NCBI GenBank assembly: GCA_004565275.1
Contig: SDOX01000145.1
Location: 480,215 to 544,214, forward strand
Reading direction: 5' to 3'
Origin: Nannochloropsis salina CCMP1776
Lineage: Eukaryota; Sar; Eustigmatophyceae; Eustigmatales; Monodopsidaceae
DNA: 64,000 nucleotides
Shown: piece after piece, positions 19,715 through 30,747 of the stretch
Layout: the number at the start of each line of letters is the position of its first letter
How positions within the stretch are numbered: position 1 is the stretch's first letter
Program-made: the position numbers and the translations under genes
Notes under the pieces: model-generated
The model's input: only the letters and a program-made list of their open reading frames with translations
Told to the model about the DNA's origin: nothing
The model's database searches: none

Positions 19715-22334
19715 ATGAGCAACAGCAGCGGCAAAGCTACGGGACGGGCTACAGGCGGCGTCGAGACGGGCGGGCGGGGAACTACGGGGGCTGCGAAGGC
19801 CGGTGGTCATGTCAAAAGCAACGCCTCCTACCACAAAGTACCCGCTTACGAGGGAGATGAAAACTTGGAGGACGGCGAATTCTATAGTTTGACGAGTGTG
19901 GGCACCTTGATTGTACGCATCGTCGCGGCCAGGAATTTGCCGGCGGCAGTGGGGGGAGGTTTTTTCTCGAACGGCCATTCCAACCCGTACGCCATACTCG
20001 AGTTTGAAGGAAGCGTGCAGGGTACGTCCGTAGTGCCCCATACGCTGGATCCGGTGTGGCCCCGAGAGCAGTACTTTTTCCAGGTGAAAATGCCCGTCTT
20101 ACACGCCGACGAAGACAGGGAGGGGGAGGGAGGGGGAGGGGGATCGTACAGTGGGCGGCTCTCAGCCGTCTTTAAGGAGGAGATTAAAGGGGGCCAGAGG
20201 GAGTACGATCCGTTGATGAAAAAATCGAAGGGCAAGGAAGAGCAGACGGCCATGTTTAGCAGTGCGGAGCCGCATCTGAACGTGAAGTTGGTGCATCGCC
20301 ACGACGGCACTCTCTCGGCCTCCCCCAGCCCCCCGCCCGCCTCCACGGCATCCACGGCCTCGTCCGCCCGAGCACAGGCCTCAAGCTCCGGTCGTAGCCG
20401 CGAGATGGGCGTGGAAGGGGCGGGGGGCGGGACGGAGGACCCGACCGAGTTCACCAAGCCGGGGAGGGCGGGGGGGGGGGAGAGGCCTCCCTCCCTCCCG
20501 ACGACCGGCTCCTAGGGGAGGCGTATATCAACGTGGTGGATGTGGCGACGGCGCGCGTCAAGGCCCTGGACGCCTGGTTCCCTCTGAGCGAGGGGGGCGC
20601 CGTGCGGCTGGTGATCGAGTACGACGTGCTGGAGGCGGCGCCGGGGGTGGGGGAGAGTGTGCGTCTGCTTGGTTTTGGCGAAGCGGGAGACTGGTGGCCC
20701 ATGCCCTTGAAGGAAGCGATGCGGGTGGAGGCACACGTGGACGTGGACGGCGAGCGTCTCTTGGTCTCGTGGCAGACCTCGGAGGGCTGGCGCTGCCAGG
20801 GGGAGGTGCATCGCTTCCACGTGATGAGTTCGGAGCGGCATCAGTCGGGCATGAGCGAGTACGAGGACCGAGCGCTGGCCTTGGCCCTGGCCCTGCAGGA
20901 GATGCCGGCGGCGGTGGCGGTGGGGGAGGTGCTCGACCGTCTCTGCGAGGGGGAGTCGGTGGGGGAGGTTGCGGAGGCCGTGTGGACCGGAGTGGAGAAG
21001 ACGTGGGAGAGGTGGTGGGAGGGCGGGATGGGGCTGGCCGTGAGTGACGTGCGGCGGGCGTTTCGGCTCCCAGAGGGCCTGGTGGGGGGCGGGGAAGGGG
21101 GAGGGGAGGAGGGAGGGATGGGGGCGTCGGTGTCGTTGCATGGGGGTGGGAGGGGGCGGAACCGGAGGAGGAGGCGGAGGAGGAGGAGGAGGAGGAGGAG
21201 GAGGAGGAGGGCGGGTATTCGTACGAGTACCTGCCGCGAGAGATGTTGGCCCGCATCGTGTGCCCAATCACGAGCCTTCCCATGCAAGACCCGGTCTCCG
21301 CGGCGGACGGACACACCTACGAAAGGAAGGCGATCCTGCGGTGGTTCTCCCAGTACTCGCACACCTCGCCCTTGACGGGGGTGGAGCTGAAAACGGTGGA
21401 AGTCTTTGACTGTCGGGCGATGCGGGAGACGATCACCGAGTTCCAGGCCAGGAACGAGGCGCTGAGGCGGGCGGCAGAGGGGCGGGGAAGGAAGGAAGCG
21501 ACGGGCGTGGAGGGCGTGGAGGGCGTGGAGGGCGTGGAGGGCGTGGAGGGCGTGGGGGAGCTACGGGTAGACGGCGAAAGGGACGGGGGAGGAGGGGAGG
21601 AAGAGGGAAAGAAGGAGGGAAGAGGGGGAGCGGGGGTGGTAGTGGAGGTAGAAGAGGAGGAGGGGCGAGGGAACATCGAAAGGACAAGGGTAATATTGGG
21701 CGGAGACGGAGGAGGGGAAGGGCAGGTGGAGGAAAGGCGTAGCGACCTCCCTGGAGGCGGCCAGGGGGTGATGGGGAGGGAGGGAGGTGCAGAGAGGGAG
21801 GAGGCAGCGAGAAGGAGGGCAGACGGGGAGGGATGGGGAGGGGTGGAGGTGGAAGGGGGACTGGAAGAGGAGGCGAGGGGAAGACGGATCGAAGAGGGGA
21901 AAGGAGGGCAAGGAGGAGGGGAGGGCGGCGGGGGAGCAGGCGGGGCCGTGGACGGCGCGAAAAAGGCCCTTTCCTCCCTACCTTCCGCTTCGCCCGCCCT
22001 TCCTTCCTTATCACTCGACGCCATGCCTCCCGCCGCAACCACGCCGGTCCCGGACTCCCCGTCCTCCTCCTCGTCTTCGCTCTCCATGTCTTCCTTCTTG
22101 ACCACCCAAACGCCCGCCGGGGTAGGGCGTGGGAACGAGGAGGAGGAGGAGGCGGAGGGGGAGGGGCAAAGGGGAAGGAATGGGGAGGAGAGAGAGGAGG
22201 TGGAGGAAGGGGAGGAAGAGGAGGAGAGGGAAGAGGAGAGAGGGGGAGAGGAGGAGGGGGAGGAAGAGGAGGAAAGGGAAGAGGAGGGGGAGGAGGGTGT
22301 ACAGGCGTTGTGGGGAGGTTCAACGAATCAGTGA
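19715..22334 (+). CDS. C2 domain plus U-box protein, frame broken twice
   Basis: Three overlapping frames read as one protein. The first (19715-about 20470) has the start of a C2 domain (GTLIVRIVAARNLPA, SNPYAILEFEG, VVPHTLDPVWPREQYFFQV). The second (about 20480-21145) supplies the missing last C2 strands (LLGEAYINVVDVATARVKAL) plus an unrecognised region with WWPMPLKEAMRV and GWRCQGEVHRFHV. The third (to 22334) is a U-box (YLPREMLARIVCPITSLP, PVSAADGHTYERKAILRWF), the E2-binding fold of ubiquitin ligases. The first break falls on an 11-G run (20470-20480) and the second near G runs at 21144-21160. The tail has five VEG repeats and an acidic stretch ending at TGA. The likely function is a membrane- or Ca-linked E3 ligase (inference). 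Total length is one base off a multiple of three. Confidence 0.75.
21500..21555 (+). repeat. Nine-base coding minisatellite
   Basis: About five perfect copies of ggcgtggag, encoding a Gly-Val-Glu run just after the U-box. Confidence 0.9.
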
Positions 22335-22896
22335 GCAGTTTGAGGAGGTGCGAAAGGGCGAGGGGGGCACGCTCAGGACTTGTAGGTGCGCGGCCCGGGC
22401 CTGAGGGTGGGCGAGGCGCCTTAAGGGAAAGCGATGGATGCGCAGGACAATTTTGATTGCAAACGAACGCAAAAAAGACACGAGCCTCTCCTTCTTTTCG
22501 GGGAAGAAATCATTCCTTCGAGAGACGACGCAACGAGTGCTGTTGTTTACTTTTCTCACCCGCAGGGTCCCCCCATGCTCTCTTTCTCTTCCTTTCCCTC
22601 GCCTCAGGCCTTGGGCACGCCCGCGCCCCTCCTTCCCGCCATGGAAGACCGCCCGCCTCCGGGTCGCTTTTTCCACAAATCCACACCCATCAAGGACCTC
22701 AAGCTGTTCCAAACCCCATTTTCACCTCCTGTGAGGCTCCCTAGCACTGACGGGAAATCAGGAACCCCCTGCCTCCCTCCCTCCCNNNNNNNNNNNNNNN
22801 NNNNNNNNNNNNNNNNNNNNNNNNNNNNNNNNNNNNNNNNNNNNNNNNNNNNNNNNNNNNNNNNNNNNNNNNNNNNNNNNNNNNNTGGGCAAAGAG
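22335..22896. other. Spacer containing an assembly gap
   Basis: Spacer between the C2/U-box gene and the end of minC. Bases 22786-22885 are N (exactly 100, a typical scaffold placeholder), so the true distance is unknown and an exon could be hidden. No gene is supported in the visible part. Confidence 0.8.
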
Positions 22897-24162
22897 CTAT
22901 ACCTTGAAGGTACGAAACAAGAGCTGGCCCGTTTTTTCCTCCAGAGAGACACTCGCGGGCCCCCCGACCACCGCCCCGCACCCCTCCCTCCTCCCCCTCC
23001 CCCCTCCCTCCCCCACGTCACAGGTGGTGAAGACCTCTCCGATCGCCACCAGCTCCGCGTTGAACCTCCCCGCAAATATCTTGGCCCGCACGTGCCCCGA
23101 CAAGCCCGCCAGGGCCCTTCCAGTGAGCTTGCCGTAGATGTGGATGTCCCCGTCAGCGGAGACCTCGGCGCCCGAGTGGACGTGGCCCAGCACGACCAAG
23201 GACGTCCCCTCCGCGACCACCTGCTGCCCCGTGCGTACACTGCCTTCCACCACCATGGCGGGGAGGGAGGAGGGCGGAGGAGAAAGGGGCGGGGAGGCGG
23301 TAGGGCTGGCGCGGACGGTGGATGTGGAAGGTGGCGGCCTAGTGGAGGAGGAGGGCGGGGGGGAGGGCGGGGGGGAGGGCGGGGTGGTCGGTGCGGGCCG
23401 CGAGGCAGAAGCCCTGATTCCTTGCTTTTCTGTTCGCCGCTGTGGGGACACAGGGGCGCTGGCCTTGATGGAAGCGAGCGCAGGCGACGGCGTCGAAGGG
23501 GAGGAAGGCGCATGTCGGGCCATGAAGCAGGGCAATCCCAGCTCCAAGGCCGCCGCTCGAACGTCGGTGGCGGTGGCATTCGCGATGCCCACAGGATGGA
23601 GCCCTGCCTCCTTCATCGCCGCCACAAAGGTAGCTAGGAGGCTCCCGTCCAGCACCTCCCCGCCCACGCCCGCGGACGCCGTCCGCACGCCACCGCGGGG
23701 CAAAGGCTGAGAAATCAGCCACTCCCCCAGATCCACGACCATGGGGGCGCTTTGAAAGTATCCGGCGCTCAAACTCGTAGTGGCACGTAGCCCAGCTTTC
23801 AATTCTGAGGGTGACAATCCGCGAGGCAGGCGGAGGGTGGGGACCAGGTAGGACTTCCCCGCCACCGTCATGGCGATGGGAGGAGTATGAGGGGGGGAGA
23901 AAGGCTGCTGTGCGTCTCGACTTGAGGCGGGACTGTCTTGATTCTGGCGTCGAGGCGTGCTGACTGTCCCTGTGCTGCCCATCCACGCGTCTAAATACTG
24001 CCGAAGGTGCACCTGGGGCTTTTCGTCCTCAGATGGCGCGGGTGGAGGACTCGGCGCGGAGACATTGCTGCTATGACTTCGAATAGCGCGCGCATTGACC
24101 TGAGAAAAAGAAAAAGAAGGGCCGCACCCGACCCTTGCCGTCGACAGCAACCTTGCTCGCAT
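22897..24162 (-). CDS. minC: Septum-site protein MinC, nuclear-encoded
   Basis: 421 aa. MinC inhibits FtsZ assembly and is recruited by MinD to place an organelle division site. The C-terminal beta-helix domain is unmistakable: VRTGQQVVAEGTSLVVLGHV, GAEVSADGDIHIYGKLTGRA, LAGLSGHVRAKIFAGRFNAE, LVAIGEV. The N-terminal domain is also present (about 95-225: KSYLVPTLRLPRG, APMVVDLGEW, FVAAMKEAGLHPVGI). A Pro/Ser-rich linker separates the two. The first residues (MRARLLSTARVG) lack acidic groups and look mitochondrial rather than a signal peptide. A TTCTTTTTCTTTTTCTCAG stretch inside codons 16-20 resembles an acceptor, so the true N-terminus may come from another exon. The stop is 12 bases from the scaffold gap. 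Mitochondrial Min systems are known in stramenopiles. Confidence 0.92.
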   Translation of the reverse strand: MRARLLSTARVGCGPSFSFSQVNARAIRSHSSNVSAPSPPPAPSEDEKPQVHLRQYLDAWMGSTGTVSTPRRQNQDSPASSRDAQQPFSPPHTPPIAMTVAGKSYLVPTLRLPRGLSPSELKAGLRATTSLSAGYFQSAPMVVDLGEWLISQPLPRGGVRTASAGVGGEVLDGSLLATFVAAMKEAGLHPVGIANATATDVRAAALELGLPCFMARHAPSSPSTPSPALASIKASAPVSPQRRTEKQGIRASASRPAPTTPPSPPPSPPPSSSTRPPPSTSTVRASPTASPPLSPPPSSLPAMVVEGSVRTGQQVVAEGTSLVVLGHVHSGAEVSADGDIHIYGKLTGRALAGLSGHVRAKIFAGRFNAELVAIGEVFTTCDVGEGGGRGRREGCGAVVGGPASVSLEEKTGQLLFRTFKV

Positions 24163-25134
24163 TCTCTCGTTGCTACGTAGCCCTGTACAACCGCATGTGC
24201 AGGTACGGGAAAAGAATTAGAAAGCTTACCCCGGTCCATATTTTGTCGCCGGCGGGCTCCTTGCCGGTTGCTCAGCGAGCTCCTCCCTTGAGTCCCCTCT
24301 CCTCCCCACATCCAGTCTCGGAGAAAAGCCGTCTCGAAGAGCTCTGTCTTCCGACTCGCTTCGGGTGGCATGCCCATCGAGTCGTTTCGGGGGGCTCCGC
24401 GAGGTGGACGTGGGAAATGAGCCTTCCTGCGGGCTTCGCGTCGTGACATTGGCGGCTCTGTGTTGGAACGAGTCTCGGGGCTCCTCGCTTCGCCTTGTGT
24501 AACACCTTCCATACCAGCGCCGCCTTGTGTGCGGTGAACACACACACGTCCCGTGCCTTAGAGACATATACAGCACCGGGAAGGGATGTAGTTGTGAATG
24601 GAGAGTAGGTGAAGGATTTTGAGTCGCTCTGTGTTGAATGGTTATAGATATTCGAGTGGGCGTTGACCTAGTGGGGGGGCCGGCGTCGGCGTTACAGATC
24701 ATTGGACATTGAAGCTTTTTCTCTAGGTTGTACGGTGCGCACGTGAAGACAACAAAACTACGCATTCCAATTGTGTAACATTGAGTTTGCCAACAGCAAT
24801 GTCGGCGCGGCGTGTAAAAATTCGGATGGTGTCTTATTTGGGGGCTTGTAGGAAGAGCTTTGCTAGCCAACACTGACACAGGTATCTGTCCATTTCACAG
24901 GTCTTCCAAGGCCCGCTAGAGCACTCTACAAGCGGCGCATCCACGCGGCTTATATTTCTAGCCTCCCTCAAGTGGCCTATCGAGGCATCCTGGGATGCTG
25001 GGGAGACAATATCTGAGGGTGTAGGAGCGGTGGCAGCCTCGTACACGCACAGGGCTTCTTGGAATCAGCCGTTGTCGGGCATCAAAATTGAAGATAAAAG
25101 CACAGACACGCCCGCTTGAATCCTATCGCCTACC
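24163..25134. other. Divergent spacer, minC / SPT20-like gene
   Basis: Likely 5' regions of both genes. Antisense open frames of up to 217 codons show no domain. No RNA gene is recognised. Confidence 0.5.
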
Positions 25135-28100
25135 ATGGGAGCCAAAAGATCGTCGAGCGTCGTGCGTGAAACTGGAACCGGCATCCGGGGTGAATCTGCG
25201 CATCGGAAACGCCAGCGGGCGGCGCCCCCCCTGGGGTCGCATGATGCCACTGGGCTCGAGGAGGAAAGAATTCTGATTCCAGGGCTAGGCCGCCCAAGAG
25301 AAGGTCATGGCGAAAAAGAGGAGTGCGCGCCGGACCTGTTCGGCGACGACCTGGAGATTTTCGACATGGACTCCGACTTCGACCACGTGCTGTATGAGAA
25401 CGGAGGGCGGTCGCCGGACCAGAACCGGCAGCCGGCTTCCCGCCCAGTTGAGGCGGGCGACGCGGGCGACGGCCTCTGGGATATGCCCAGCCTGGGTGAT
25501 GGCGGGAACATCGATGCCACGTCTGGCATGGCCCTTTCGGTGCCAACCCCTCCACCATGCACGGCCCTCCCGAGCCCCGCGACGGCGTCGTCCTCCTCCC
25601 CTACACAGGCTCCCCTTCCCTCGCCTGCACACGCATCCGTCCCAACCCCGGCATTGCAATCGATGCAAGCTTCCTCCTCTCTCGTCCCATGCCCGGCGCC
25701 CGAAGCCGGTCCATGGGAGCCTCCTCGCGAGGAGGAGGGACGGGCTCCGCTTCCTCGTGGAGACGGGGAGGGAGAAAGTCGTTTCCCGTGCGGCCCAGGG
25801 CAGGAACAAGGGAGGGCCGTGGGGGGTGGGACTGGTGGCAGTGAGAGCAGCAGCCACACGTGCGCGAGCGGCGGCCAGAGAGGAGACAAGCTTCCTGGAG
25901 GTTGGGGAGGGATCGGTCGGGCGAAGAAACCGAGCAATGGTCGCGTCAGCACCCAGGACGTGAAAGCGCAGCTTCGGGGGGACCCGGGCGTGATCATGGA
26001 GCTTTATCAGGACGGGGTGCGCTTTGGCCTGGGGGGTATGGCCTGGTCCTCCGGGACAAGAGGGACAGCGCCCGGTCCTGGAAGCTCTTCGGCCCCCCCC
26101 CCCCGGGCGCTGGTACGGAGGGCAGGCGGAGAGGTGATGGGGCCCCTCCAGCCTTACTCCGCCCGCGTCCGGGACATGCTCCGATGCCTGGACCAGAGCG
26201 CGGTCTTGTCCCTGGAGATCCTTCGGACGTTGCCCGCGTCGCCACACATGCGTGGGAGAGACCGGGTGGTGATGGAGTGCCGCGACCGACGGCCGCGGTG
26301 TTTTTATCAGGGCCCGACCGAGGACGTTGGGGCCACCCGCACACCGGGCACAGATGTTCACGTGTCGAGGGCCTTGGTTCATCTCCCGGGCCCCGTCCTC
26401 GCCCAAGACCTGGAGCAGGCCCTCCCCTCCCTTGCTGTCCCATCCCTCGGCGCGCCGGTCCACACGACCCTGTCCGGGGGCGGCGGGAAGGGGAGGGGGC
26501 CGAACCCGGGAGGGGGCAAGAAGGGGACAGCAGGAGGCCCCGCACCCACCTTCACGGTGGCGGAGATGATGTCGCATGACCAGAGGGTGCAGGACGAGGC
26601 GATTCGGTTGGAACAAAGCATGCTCCAGGCAGCCTTCCCGTCCTTCCCTGGCACGGAGGCCCCCCCGGCGCCGGCTCCTTCCCTCCCCCTCGATCGACCC
26701 GCCCCACCCGTCCCTTACCGCCGCCAGCACTACCGGTTGCTGGCCCCTCCGACCTCCGTGTTGGATACCCGGATCGCCCAGCCCCCCCCCCGTGTCTTGT
26801 CGACGCGTGACGAAACCTGTGGCGGGTATGACGGAGGCTTTGGAGGAGCTGGACATGGACTGGGCGGACCTGCACGCCCTCTTCTCGGAGGAAGACCCGC
26901 GGCCCCCTTGTCTGCCCCCCCTGGGTGCCGCGTCCTCCCTCTCTTCCTGCGACGCCGATGCCGCCGAGAGGGCCCTCCATTCCTCCCTGTTGTCCCTGCC
27001 TGGGAACGCGTCCTCCCTGACCCTGGCGGGGAGACCGGAGGGGGGGGAGGTGCTGCACCCAGCGCTGCTAAAGCGGGAGATATCGGAGCCCATGAGGGGC
27101 CTGGCCGTGCCCGGGATGAGTCCAGGGGACGCGGTGGACGCACTGGCCTCCCCTGTTTCGTTCGAGAACATTCTCCCGGGTGGGAAGGCCCCAGGTCTAC
27201 CTACAGCCCACCCGTCCGTCAAGGCCCTCCACACGGCAAGCCCCTTGGCTCGGCGGGCGGGCGGGGAGGACGCGAGGCTGGCGGCGACGGCGGGCACGGG
27301 ACGGCTTCCAAGACCCTCTCCAAGGGGCGACAGGCGAGCTCCCTCTGCCCGTCCGCCGTCCATCGCGTTCGCTGCCATGTCGAAAGCGCAGGAGCGGTTC
27401 CGGCATGTCTCGGTCCAAGTCTTGGCGAACGCTCAAGAAACGGGGCAGCAAGCAGCCAGCCGCGCCCAGCACCAACAACGGCAGCCGCCTCAGCGCCGAA
27501 GCCTGGTGCCGACCCTGGCGAAGAAGGCTCTGTCTCTGGGACCGGGTATGAGCGTGGAGGAACTCGTCGGGAGGCAAGGCAGCGGAACGACCAAGGCTGG
27601 GGAGGAACGGGGAGAGATCCGTCCAACACAGGCTGCAGGCTTTGCCCCACCCCCTCCCTCGCATGTCGCACACACCATGCGTCATCGGGCCCACCCGGGC
27701 CATCCACACCTGCCGCCCTCACTCCGTCCCGCCGTAACGGCCGCCCTCCCGCCCGCCCCGACCCCTACGAGGGTGCCGTCGGCCCGCTCTACGCTTTCTT
27801 ACCCCTTGGCTTCGCATGCGCCCACTGCAACAGGGGTACACGCGGCCGGTGGAGAATTCGCCACGCTCTCTTCTGTTCCGGGAGGAAACCGAGCGCCGCA
27901 AGCACCCCCGGAGCACCAGCAGGAGACTGGACGGCAGCCCTTGCAGGCACCGCCAGGGGCTGTGTCCGAGCACGCAGGACTCGCATATGCCCGCAGTAGT
28001 TATGCGCTCCCTTGGAACCCGAATTCTATCACTGCAGGCGGTGGGAGGGCTCCGGAGACGCCGGTCTCCCCCCTCGAGACGCTCCCAGGGCAGATGCGCC

Positions 28101-28649
28101 CAGGGGGGATGCCGCCTGTGCATACGTCGGAGCTACCCAAGCCACAAAAGCAAGACCTCCAGTACCGTCCCGCGCCTCTTGTCAACTCGCACCCACAGCG
28201 GCAGCAGTATTGCTTGCCACAGCACCAGCAGCCGCTGTCGCCAGCCCCTTTCCAACGTCAAGATCATGCCCAGCAAGGCCAGCACCGCGACCCACTACCT
28301 CTCCTACAAGCACCGATCCCGCGATCCAATCGATTGGCCCCGCTCCAGCAGCTTCAGGCGGGGCAAGAGGTGATCCCAACCGAAGCCACACGTGGTCTGT
28401 CGCCATATTACAAGGCAGGATCATCGCGAAGCGCGCTGCCGCCGCATTCCCAGTCGTCTTTCCAGCAACAGCAGTCTCCACAGCATTTGACCGAGCAGTT
28501 CTTGACGGTACAGAGAGCAGCGGAAGGAAAGGGAGCTGTCTCTCCCTATGTCTTGGAGCAACTCAAACTCCAGTGGTTTCGGCAGCAGCAACAACAACAA
28601 CCACGACAACCACAGCCAGCACCACGACCGCTACCACACCAACAACCTC

Positions 28650-28696
<47 letters not shown>

Positions 28697-28956
28697 CCAC
28701 CACGGCCACAACAAAAACCACCACTACCGCCACAACAACAACGACAACAACAACCACCACTACCGCCACAACAACATCGACAACAACAAAACTTGCAATC
28801 ACACCAACAACATCGACAACAACAAAACTTGCAATCACACCAACAACATCGACAACAACAACACTTGCAATCACAAGAGCCACCACCACACCAACAACAA
28901 TATCATCAACCACAACATCAACAACGGCCACCACAACAACCACGACATCACCAAAC

Positions 28957-28998
<42 letters not shown>

Positions 28999-29062
28999 TT
29001 TGCAACCACAAAAAATGCAAAATCCTCCACAGCCGCCACAATTACATTTTCAATATCACTGA
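25135..29062 (+). CDS. SPT20-like SAGA subunit with poly-Gln tail, one clear frame break
   Basis: The ATG at 25135 has a good context (ccATGG). Frame one carries an SPT20-like domain: PGVIMELYQDGVRFG, then LQPYSARVRDMLRCLDQSA, EILRTLP, RVVMECRDRR (matching the EVRDYR signature), then LEQSMLQA and SLPLDRP, which parallel the second half of plant and animal SPT20. SPT20 holds the SAGA acetyltransferase complex together. After a 10-C run (26782-26791) the coherent frame changes by one base and continues with an acidic segment (ALEELDMDWADLHALF) and a long Gln/Pro-rich tail to TGA at 29062. The span is one base more than a multiple of three. A piece between 26040 and 26092 (YGLVLRDKRDS in a third frame) may also belong, bounded by G6 and C12 runs. 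The family call is from motifs only. Confidence 0.7.
28649..28999 (+). repeat. CAA microsatellites and 36-bp coding repeat
   Basis: Uninterrupted CAA tracts lie near 28649-28697 and 28960-28999. Between them, 28769-28876 holds three copies of a 36-bp unit (12 residues, QQHRQQQNLQSH). All are inside the glutamine-rich tail of the SPT20-like gene. Confidence 0.95.
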
Positions 29063-30747
29063 GGGCGCCAAAGAGCCGCCAAAGCACGACCTTGTGGCCA
29101 AGGCAGAGGGAATGGGCCGGCAGGACCTCCACTACCCCTTTCCTGTGACCAACCAAATCACCAGCGGGGGGGCAGCAGGAAGAGAAATAGGATCTTCGAT
29201 GGTGTCAGTCTGTTTTCATCCTTGAATTTGTATTGTTCGATTTCCCGCATCGTAACATATGTTGTTTAACTTAAAAAATACATTGCACAGTATTACGGGG
29301 CACTGCATGCGAAATTCTTATATATTGTACGATCATATTGATGCGGCAGTGTATGTGGGCAAGATTTGAGTGAAGATGTAAATCGTGTATAGACGTGATT
29401 TTTAGGAAAACTGTGTGAGCATGCTACTATAAATTATCATCGGACAAAAGGTGCCGCACCTCTAACTGATGTTCTGGTGTGGATTGTGGAGGTAATAACT
29501 GCTTTCGAACAAGTACGGGAGAAAACCTGCGCATCTGTGTACGTATGCACCTTTGGACTTTGCATTGCTGCCTCTGACGATGACTGTCGGGCAATATCCC
29601 AAGCATGCTGAAAGTAGTGTAATGTTTCGAGTCAATCACGATATCGCGTGCAACGTCTCCCGGACAGTCACGTGACGGTCCTGGGAAGCCTTGAAGTTGG
29701 GAAATGTCCAGGCACAAGCGAATAGCGGCATTATTTACCAAGCGCCTTATTGCCTTGTAAAGCATCTGATCAATAGTACGAAGTCAAGGTGATATCGGAC
29801 ACTTTGCGAGAGATGTACACGGGCGCGAGGAATTCAGAACGTCGACTGCTACCGCTATCTTCAGAGGGTGTACAGCAGAAGCGCTCAAGCAGGCAACATT
29901 GCAACCGCGCAGACGAAAGAGGGAGTCGTTCCTTTCTGCCACTTTGCATGCACTGCGTGGCTTCAGCTTTTTAATGAGGGAAGGGAATGGAAAAGTCCAG
30001 CAAGTAGCTGGCGTGAGAAAAATTACCGGTATTAATTGCAGCCGAGGTGCCTTTTTGGTTCCTGTGCAGACTTCCTCTTGAAAAATATATCACTACTGCG
30101 TCGGTACAAGAAAATATATCACTACTGCGTCGGTACAAGAAAATATATCACTACTGCGTCGGTACAAGAAAATATATCACTACTGCGTCGGTACAAGAAA
30201 ATATATTACTACTGCGTCGGTACAAGAAACTATATCACTACTGCGTCGGTACAAGAAAATATATCACTACTGCGTCGGTACAAGAAAATATATCACTACT
30301 GCGTCGGTACAAGAAAATATATCACTACTGCGTCGGTATATGAGGCTGTTGTCTAGCCAAAAAGAAAATATGAAAGCTCACATCTCCTGCATAAGGGTGT
30401 CTGATTTTCCTGTGGTTTCTATGCTCCTTAGTTTTGCATGTGCATTCTCGTTGTCACACTTCGTTTATGTAGGAATCTGTAAGAAGCGGAACCCGTTCGT
30501 CTCTGCTCCCCCCCACCCCATCAGTCCCGCACATGCACGTAAGTCGACGACGCTAACCAATGCATTCAAAGACTTTGCAGTCACCCCTCCAAGTCTACAC
30601 GCACACAAATTTCTTTTCCGTCTTCCTCGGCACCCCGTACGGCGTTTTTGCTCCTTATTCCTCTCCGCCATTTTTTTGCATATGTCATTCATCATGCCCC
30701 CGTCATCAGTCATCGCACACTCTTCGATCGTACTTTCCGGCGGGAGG
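29063..30747. other. Spacer with minisatellite
   Basis: Longer AT-richer spacer between convergent genes. A minus-strand frame at 29427-29765 (112 codons with ATG) shows no domain and is not called. The 29-bp minisatellite is annotated separately. Confidence 0.6.
30082..30338. repeat. 29-bp minisatellite, nine copies
   Basis: Unit aaaatatatcactactgcgt plus cggtacaag. Copies start at 30082, 30111, 30140, 30169, 30198, 30227, 30256, 30285 and 30314, the last partial. Copies 5 and 6 carry single substitutions; the rest are identical. Because 29 is not a multiple of three, an open reading frame cycles through all three phases across three units. Confidence 0.97.

Noticed and set aside
25285-27378. 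Long minus-strand open frame (697 codons) opposite the SPT20-like gene
   Set aside because: It shows no domain and is typical GC-rich antisense shadow; the plus strand has SPT20 motifs.
28012-29225. Plus-strand frames reading poly-Thr and poly-Asn through the CAA tract
   Set aside because: They are alternative frames of the CAA repeat; only the poly-Gln frame joins conserved upstream sequence.
29427-29765. 112-codon minus-strand frame with ATG
   Set aside because: No recognisable pattern and isolated in AT-rich spacer; left as unconfirmed.
30082-30338. CRISPR-like array of 29-bp repeats
   Set aside because: The repeats abut with no spacers, and the setting is a eukaryotic nuclear genome; it is a minisatellite.
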